A stretch of 64,000 nucleotides of DNA from JABDGM01 sp046349975 (GTDB taxonomy: Bacteria; Planctomycetota; Planctomycetia; Pirellulales; Lacipirellulaceae), in NCBI GenBank assembly GCA_046349975.1, contig JAXMBH010000012.1, positions 113,246-177,245 on the forward strand, written 5' to 3'. How positions within the stretch are numbered: position 1 is the stretch's first letter; each line of letters begins with the position of its first letter. The notes beneath the pieces are model-generated. The model did not search any database and had not been told where the DNA came from. It saw only the letters and a list, made by a program, of their open reading frames with translations. Below are positions 58,697-64,000 of this stretch, piece by piece. The position numbers and the translations under genes are program-made.

Positions 58697-60349
58697 TTAC
58701 GCCGCGGCCGGCAGCGCGCCCGGTACGAATGGTTCCAGGTATTTGCTGCGCACCGGGTTCTGTAGCTTGGCCACGGCCTTGGCCTCGATCTGCCGCACGC
58801 GTTCGCGGGTGACTTTGAAAATGCGGCCAACTTCTTCGAGCGTATACGAGTAGCCATCAGCCAGGCCGTACCGCAACCGGATGATCTCCCGCTCGCGGAA
58901 CGTGAGCGTCTTGAGCAGTTCTTCGATCCGCTCGCGCAGGAGGCCATTGTTCGCCAGCTTGTGCGGCGACTCGGTGCCCATATCTTGCACGAACTCGCCG
59001 AAGCAGCCGTCATCGCCCTCGCCGATCGGCCGATCGAGACTGATCGGGTGCCGGCCGATATCCAGCACGCGTTCGGTCTCTTCGATCGAGATGCCGGCGG
59101 CCAGCGCGGTTTCCTCGGTCGTCGGTTCGCGGCCCATCTCCTGCAACAGCTTCTTGGCCGCGTTGCGGAGCTTCATCAGCACGTCGATCATGTGCACGGG
59201 GATGCGAATCGTACGCGCCTGGTCGGCAATCGCCCGCGTAATCGCCTGACGAATCCACCACGTGGCGTACGTGCTGAACTTGAAGCCGCGGCGATATTCG
59301 TACTTGTCGACCGCTCGCATCAGGCCCGTGTTGCCCTCTTGGATGAGGTCGAGGAACGACAGGCCGCGATTGCGATATTTCTTCGCGATCGACACGACGA
59401 GCCGCAGGTTGCCGCTCGAAAGTTCGCGCTTCGCGTCTTCGAATTGCTTGAACTGACCGCGGAGCAGGCGGCAGCGGCGCCGCAGGCTCGCCGGACTCTC
59501 GAGCGTTTGCTGCATGAGCACGCGCAGCTCATGGCGGACCGACGCGATCTTCTCGGCCGGAGCGTTGTTGGCCCGCAGGTCGGCCAGTTGCCGCTTGAGC
59601 TGGTCCATCCGCTGCGAAGTCTCTTCGAGCTGCCGGATGAGCGGCTGCACGCGGCGGGTCCGCAGGCTCAACTCTTCGACGAGAATGAGCATCTTGTCGC
59701 GGGTGCGGACGTAGCGAACGCGGGCCGCGGCCTTCTCTTCGGCCGTCGACTTGCTGCTGATCAGGGTGGCAAAATCGCGGCGCTGCTTGGCCATCAGGTG
59801 CTGCAACAGCGGCAGGTTGTGCGGCATGCGGGCCTGCACCTGCTCCTTTGTCAGCCGTTCGGTCAGCGACACTTTGATCGTGCGATCGAACGGCAGCTCG
59901 CCGCTGTGCACACGTTCGAGCACTTTCACCGTGGCTTCCAGGGCGAAGAACGAACGCAGCAAGTTGCGGCGGAAACGCTTGCGGGTGAGTTCGATCTTCT
60001 TCGCCAAGCGGATTTCTTCATCGCGCGTCAGCAGCGGAATGTGGGCCATCTGCGAGAGGTACATCCGGATCGGATCGCTCGAGCCCGCCGGCAGGCCGTC
60101 GTTCAAGATGAAGCCGCGGTCGCCGTCGGCCGTGCTGACCTCCTGCTCCGCCAATTCGCGGCGATGGGCATTGGGGCCGTCGACCAATTCGATGCCCAGG
60201 CTGTCGATCGCGCCGAGCACGGCGTCGATGCGATCAGTGCCTTCGATTTCATCGGGCAGCAGCGCGCTGACTTCTTCGTACGTGAGTTTGCCTTCGGCTT
60301 TGCCTTTGGCGACGAGTTGCTGCAGGGCGAGATCAATACGTTGTAACAT
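58697..60349 (-). CDS. rpoD: Primary RNA polymerase sigma factor (sigma-70 type)
   Basis: 550 residues from the ATG at 60349, chosen because GGGAGGAG precedes it by 8 bases; an ATG at 60421 lacks a ribosome site. Region 1.1 is GKLTYEEVSALLPDEI, region 1.2 DPIRMYLSQMAHIPLLTRDEE, region 2 LRLVVSIAKKYRNRGLSFLDLIQEG through FKFSTYATWWIRQAITRAI, region 3 follows, and region 4 ends GRIFKVTRERVRQIEAKAV. A non-conserved insert of about 130 residues lies between 1.2 and 2.1. It recruits RNA polymerase to housekeeping promoters. dnaG lies upstream, the usual arrangement. Confidence 0.96.
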   Translation of the reverse strand: MLQRIDLALQQLVAKGKAEGKLTYEEVSALLPDEIEGTDRIDAVLGAIDSLGIELVDGPNAHRRELAEQEVSTADGDRGFILNDGLPAGSSDPIRMYLSQMAHIPLLTRDEEIRLAKKIELTRKRFRRNLLRSFFALEATVKVLERVHSGELPFDRTIKVSLTERLTKEQVQARMPHNLPLLQHLMAKQRRDFATLISSKSTAEEKAAARVRYVRTRDKMLILVEELSLRTRRVQPLIRQLEETSQRMDQLKRQLADLRANNAPAEKIASVRHELRVLMQQTLESPASLRRRCRLLRGQFKQFEDAKRELSSGNLRLVVSIAKKYRNRGLSFLDLIQEGNTGLMRAVDKYEYRRGFKFSTYATWWIRQAITRAIADQARTIRIPVHMIDVLMKLRNAAKKLLQEMGREPTTEETALAAGISIEETERVLDIGRHPISLDRPIGEGDDGCFGEFVQDMGTESPHKLANNGLLRERIEELLKTLTFREREIIRLRYGLADGYSYTLEEVGRIFKVTRERVRQIEAKAVAKLQNPVRSKYLEPFVPGALPAAA

Positions 60350-60576
60350 CGTTTCGGCTCCTCCCGCACTTCGTGTGCGGCTGGTCTGAGGTGCGAATTT
60401 GCCACCAGGGGCCTTACTCATCCGTAAGCAAGGAGGTCCTGGCGGTTGATGGTCTGTCGTTCGCGGTGGTTATCCGTTGTTGCGGGTCATACGCTGTGAT
60501 CAACAACGGCCACGAGCGACAGACAGTTACGGGATGCTCCTAGGTTTCTGGGAATCAGTAATCGACGGTTTCAAAT

Positions 60577-60686
60577 TAAACACCGAAGGTGTTTCACATT
60601 CAAAGCCCAGGGTCGCCGGTCCTCCGGCGCACCCTGGGTACGATGATCGAGAATGGATTTAAAACCCCAACGGGGTTTCACATTCT
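60577..60686 (+). repeat. REP-like element copy 9 (forward)
   Basis: AACACCGAAGGTGTTTCACATTCAAAGCCCAGGGTCGCCGG then TCCTCCGGCGCACCCTGGGTAC, ending in AAACCCCAACGGGGTTT. The short palindromes have changed letters in both halves (CACC/GGTG, CCCC/GGGG), so pairing was kept. Confidence 0.88.
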
Positions 60687-60699
60687 TCCGTTTATCCTC

Positions 60700-60808
60700 G
60701 TGTTTAACGCTTGCAGCGTAACCGAACTTTGTGTTGTGTCGCGTTCCCAGCGTGCGCCGCGGGCGGCGACGCTGGGCTTTGGAGTGGAACGCCGTTGGCG
60801 TTCAATGA
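60700..60808 (-). repeat. REP-like element copy 10 (reverse)
   Basis: GTTTAACGCTTGCAGCGTAACC, then TTCCCAGCGTGCGCCGC..GGCGGCGACGCTGGGCTTTGGAGT and AACGCCGTTGGCGTT. It ends 2 bases before the dnaG stop. The stem change A/T to C/G pairs (GCGT/ACGC) is compensated on both sides. Confidence 0.88.
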
Positions 60809-60809
60809 C

Positions 60810-62741
60810 TTATTTCTTCTTTCTTTCGTAGTCGCTGAGATGCTTTTGCCTGGACTTCTGAAGAAACTGTGTGAGCAATTGCTCTGCGTCGTTGTCCTGC
60901 TCACGGGCTGCCACTAATCGTGTTCGCTTTTCCTGCCCTTCAAGTTGCCGGTGGTATGTTTCAATCAGGCCCGCGAACCAGCGGTCGCGATCGGCGGCGG
61001 TCTTCATCGCGGCCGACTCATCGAGCGCGACGAGCAGGTTCTTCATTTCGGGCTCGTCGAACGCGGCCATCAGGCGACCAAAATCGTGTGCGGTGCCCTG
61101 CTCCGCCATGCGGATGCAGGTCGTGAAAATACGCTGGGCTGCCGGCGACGACAGGGCCGTCGGCGGAACGACATCCGCCAGACGAAGAATGAACGTGTGA
61201 TCGAGGATGATCAGTTCGAGCAGATCGCGATCCCACGTCGCGAGGTCGCCAATGCGAACCGAAATCGCCGGCCGACCGCCAAGCGAATTCGCATCATCCT
61301 CTCGGGCCGCGCTGCGCGAGGCTGGGCGATTGCGCGCTGCGGTGCGAATCGCCTTAAGCCGCTCGCGGAGAATGGCATCGCTCAAATGGAACTCGCGGGC
61401 GATGCGGCTGAGCATCTGCTCTTCGCGCAACAGCGCCTGGGAAGAAGCATCGCCGCCGCTGGGGCGAATTTGAGCCAGCGTCGTGAGCAACTGCTCAGCG
61501 GCCTGCGAGGCACGATGGGTATCGGTGAGCGTGTCCAATCCGTTGGTCACTGCGTTGAATTTGTGTTCCAACGCGTCAGTCGCCGTGGCGATCATTGCGA
61601 GGAACGGGTCACATCCATGTGTAGCAATAAAATCACACGGATCGATACCTTCTGGCAAGGTCAGAATCCGCATATCGACAGAAATTTTTTCGAAGAGTGC
61701 CAGCAGGTTATCTAAAATCTCGTTCGTGCGGCGACGTCCTGCCGCATCGCCATCGAGCACCAGCGTGATACTATCCGTGTAACGCCGCAGCAGTTGCAAA
61801 TGCCGTTCGCCGAGTGCCGTGCCCAGTACGGCCACGCAGTTCGGTATGCCGTGCTGATAGGCCATCAGGCAGTCGGTGTAGCCTTCCATGATGATCGCCC
61901 CGCCGGGTAGCTTGAAATGTTCGCGGGCGTAATCCAGGCCGTACAGCTCCCGGCTTTTCGAAAACAGCGGCGTTTCGGGCGAGTTGATGTACTTGGCGCT
62001 CCGGTCGTCCGCTAGCTGTGGCAGCACGCGGCCACCAAACGCGATGGGGCGCGAGCGGGCGTCGCGAATCGAGAACATCACGCGGCCGCGAAACCAGTCG
62101 TAATGGCCGGCGCCGGTCGCCGCCGCGCCCATCTCGCCACGGACCGCGAGCTCGCGTCGACGCAACAGCCCAACGCGTTCCATCACGCTGATCGGCACGT
62201 TGCTCGCCCGGGCGCGTTCGAGGAGCCAGTCCCAACGGTTCGGCGCGAAGCCGAGATGAAACTGGCGGATGATCTCCTCGCTAATGCCCCGCTCCGCGAG
62301 GTACGCCCGGCCCGGCTCGGCTTCCGCCGACGTAAGCAGGCAGTGATGGAAGACTTGTTCGGCCCAAGCACACACGCGGTAGAGCGTGCGTTTGTCGTCT
62401 TCCGGGCGCGGCGGAGGACCGCCCGGCTCGCTGCTGTGCCCCAGTGCCTTCAGTTGAATGCCGGCCCGTTCGGCAAGGTGCTCCAGCGCTTCGCGGAACT
62501 CCAGATTCTCCGCCCGCATGATGAAACCGAACACGTCGCCGCCGTAATCGCACACCCAGCACTTGAACGACTGCCGGTCCGGATTCACCTGCAGGCTGGG
62601 CCGGCTGTCATCGTGCCACGGACACAAGCCGACGAAGTTGCGACCCTGCCGGCGCAGCTGAATGTAGCTGCCCACCAGGTCGACGATATCCGTCGCCTGG
62701 CGGACCTGCTCTTTCGCATCAAATGCTGCGCCGGGATTCAA
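60810..62741 (-). CDS. dnaG: DNA primase DnaG
   Basis: 643 residues. The CHC2 zinc module is GLCPWHDDSRPSLQVNPDRQSFKCWVCDYGGD (about 38-70). The Toprim core has IIMEGYTDCLMAYQHG and ITLVLDGDAAGRR with the acidic metal residues. The C-terminal helicase-binding part is present (to KHLSDYERKKK). It makes RNA primers at the replication fork. It lies upstream of rpoD as in the macromolecular synthesis operon; rpsU is not seen in the window. Confidence 0.96.
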   Translation of the reverse strand: MNPGAAFDAKEQVRQATDIVDLVGSYIQLRRQGRNFVGLCPWHDDSRPSLQVNPDRQSFKCWVCDYGGDVFGFIMRAENLEFREALEHLAERAGIQLKALGHSSEPGGPPPRPEDDKRTLYRVCAWAEQVFHHCLLTSAEAEPGRAYLAERGISEEIIRQFHLGFAPNRWDWLLERARASNVPISVMERVGLLRRRELAVRGEMGAAATGAGHYDWFRGRVMFSIRDARSRPIAFGGRVLPQLADDRSAKYINSPETPLFSKSRELYGLDYAREHFKLPGGAIIMEGYTDCLMAYQHGIPNCVAVLGTALGERHLQLLRRYTDSITLVLDGDAAGRRRTNEILDNLLALFEKISVDMRILTLPEGIDPCDFIATHGCDPFLAMIATATDALEHKFNAVTNGLDTLTDTHRASQAAEQLLTTLAQIRPSGGDASSQALLREEQMLSRIAREFHLSDAILRERLKAIRTAARNRPASRSAAREDDANSLGGRPAISVRIGDLATWDRDLLELIILDHTFILRLADVVPPTALSSPAAQRIFTTCIRMAEQGTAHDFGRLMAAFDEPEMKNLLVALDESAAMKTAADRDRWFAGLIETYHRQLEGQEKRTRLVAAREQDNDAEQLLTQFLQKSRQKHLSDYERKKK

Positions 62742-62905
62742 AAGGTCCTCCGATGACCGCTAATGCGAGTACGAGTGCCTCACACTCAGCCCAAGACATG
62801 TTTGGTCCCCTCCCCTCGACGGGGAGGGTCAGAGAGGGGTGATGTTCTGCCACGGACCAACGCCGTCAACCAAAACACCGAACGACAGTCTACCACGAAC
62901 ATCGC

Positions 62906-64000
62906 TTACCGTTCGACCGCCGGCCGTCGTTCCACTTTCACTTCCTTCGCCAGCTGCTCTTTCTCTTTGCCATTAAGCCGCACGAGCACCAACTTCGCGG
63001 TGGACCCAATCGTCGTCGCCGCAATCGCACGGCTTAACAGCGTCGGATCCGTGGCCACGTGATCGTTCCATTTGAGAATGATGTCGCCAGGATGGACATC
63101 CGCCTTCCCGGCAGGCGCATCCGACTCGACCGTGCCAACAAGCACGCCTTCGCCCAATTGCAGGCCGAACTTAGTGCGAATCTCCTCCGGCACGTCCAGC
63201 GGCATGATGCCGAGCCAAGCGCGATCGATGTGGCCCTTCGCCTTGAGCTCTTCATATCGTTCCTTGGCGATGGCGCTCGGAATCGAGAAGCTGATGCCCT
63301 GGTAGGCCGGGCCAAAAATCGCCGCATTGATGCCGACCACCTGACCTTCGATGTTCACCAGCGGCCCACCGCTGTTGCCAGGATTCACCGCGGCATCGGT
63401 CTGCAAGTATTCCTGGTAAGGGCTACTGCTAATGTAGCTGCCGCTGCGGCGCGCTTTGGCGCTCACAATGCCAAACGTCAGGCTGCGATCGAGACCATAC
63501 GGGCTGCCGAGTGCCCACACGAGATCGCCCACCTCGAGCTTGTCGCTGTTGCCCCACGACGCCGGAATGAGATTATCGAGGTCGATCTTCAGCACGGCGA
63601 TGTCGGTCATCGCATCAGAGCCGACGACCTCCGCCTCCGTCACACGGCGATCGCTCAGCCGCACCTGCACGGTGTTTACGCCGTTCACCACGTGAAAATT
63701 CGTGATGATATAGCCAGCCTTATCCACTATGACGCCAGACCCTTGGCCATCCAGGTTCTTGCCGCTCGGCCGCGTGATGCTCACGACGCTCGGCTCGACA
63801 CGCTTCGCCACCAACCGCGACGCCATCTCCAAGTCATTGAGCCGCGGCTTGAGTTGGTCGAGCGTGCCCGACGCAACGTCGTAGCCGGCCTTCAATTCGT
63901 TATACGTCTTCTCGTAAACGAACCGCCCCACCAGGAACGGGCCGACAAGCAATATCACGAACGCCAACAGCAAGATCCACAGCGCGCCCGTTTGGCGCGG
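62906..64000 (-). CDS. HtrA/DegQ-type serine protease with PDZ domain, N-terminus beyond window
   Basis: At least 364 residues; the frame is open to the window edge (PRQTGALWI before LLLAFVILLVGPFLVG), so the start may lie outside. A membrane anchor is followed by a trypsin-like domain with His in YIITNFHVVNGV, Asp in AMTDIAVLKID and Ser in NPGNSGGPLV, then one PDZ domain (about 255-345; GVLVGTVESDAPAGKADVHPGDIILKWN). It degrades or chaperones misfolded envelope proteins. One PDZ points to the DegS/HhoA-like layout rather than DegP. Confidence 0.93.
   Translation of the reverse strand, partial: PRQTGALWILLLAFVILLVGPFLVGRFVYEKTYNELKAGYDVASGTLDQLKPRLNDLEMASRLVAKRVEPSVVSITRPSGKNLDGQGSGVIVDKAGYIITNFHVVNGVNTVQVRLSDRRVTEAEVVGSDAMTDIAVLKIDLDNLIPASWGNSDKLEVGDLVWALGSPYGLDRSLTFGIVSAKARRSGSYISSSPYQEYLQTDAAVNPGNSGGPLVNIEGQVVGINAAIFGPAYQGISFSIPSAIAKERYEELKAKGHIDRAWLGIMPLDVPEEIRTKFGLQLGEGVLVGTVESDAPAGKADVHPGDIILKWNDHVATDPTLLSRAIAATTIGSTAKLVLVRLNGKEKEQLAKEVKVERRPAVER

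Larger units (their letters stand above)
60422..60809. other. Repeat-filled gap between dnaG and rpoD
   Basis: About 390 bases with no supported gene. REP-like copies 9 and 10 fill 60577-60806. The remainder (60422-60576) could contain the rpoD promoter, which I cannot pinpoint. Confidence 0.5.

Noticed and set aside
58961..60346. Long plus-strand frame of 461 codons opposite rpoD
   Set aside because: It is the antisense shadow of rpoD in GC-rich DNA; the translation is His/Arg/Gln-rich and resembles no protein.
62906..64000. N-terminally truncated HtrA pseudogene
   Set aside because: The frame is open to the window edge, so the apparent truncation is due to the cut.

Overview
The window looks like a chromosomal segment of a planctomycete, most likely of the Pirellulales type. 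It is GC-rich, with a short 'xxRDLLW' membrane protein, a free-standing RNA polymerase alpha-CTD-like protein, a formylglycine sulfatase, a DUF1080 (3-keto-disaccharide hydrolase) protein, PhyH and Nramp-like proteins, and a Tyr/Cys-rich secreted repeat protein. The taxonomic call is inference from gene content. About 58 protein-coding genes can be supported. I saw no rRNA, tRNA or CRISPR array.

Layout. 1-5.9 kb: the start of csrA at the edge, a class V aminotransferase, an FtsX-like ABC transporter pair and an isochorismatase-fold hydrolase. 6-8.3 kb: hslV and hslU. 8.3-10 kb: a REP-associated transposase (RAYT) inside a cluster of its own palindromic repeats. 10-26 kb: cupin, RRM protein, APC permease, DJ-1/PfpI protein, acyltransferase, GNAT, metalloprotease-like lipoprotein, RlmM, membrane-anchored MsrB, a degenerate Mrr-like protein, a degenerate histidine kinase, an AI-2E permease and a UvrD helicase. 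26-29 kb: alpha-CTD-like protein and a translationally coupled three-gene cassette with a P-loop protein. 29-47 kb: Cys-rich secreted protein, USP, YdjY-like protein, a large protein of unknown function, YggS, IspG, a UPF0175/DUF3368 toxin-antitoxin pair, two tandem outer-membrane-like paralogues, DUF1080, PhyH, Nramp-like and arylsulfatase. 47-53.6 kb: sucC and sucD, separated by a four-helix-bundle (S23/IVP-like) gene and a B-box zinc protein, then apbE and a PAS-GGDEF cyclase. 53.8-64 kb: SMC-like ATPase, greA, CT398-like zinc-ribbon protein, rpoD, dnaG and a DegQ/HtrA protease that runs off the end.

The most unusual content is between and inside the genes. Three layers stand out. (1) A superfamily of inverted-repeat elements whose two arms are themselves made of an iterated 7-10 nt word; I find about 14 loci with at least eight different words. 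Two pairs are nested. Two copies lie in frame inside sucD and apbE. One (49356-49882) carries a gene, the four-helix-bundle protein, tightly between inverted heptamer arrays. (2) Ten copies of a REP-like element in five head-to-head pairs, one pair enclosing the RAYT gene. (3) Several simpler hairpin families. Together they suggest heavy colonisation by small palindromic elements, and the IVP-carrying unit is the best candidate here for an undescribed mobile system.
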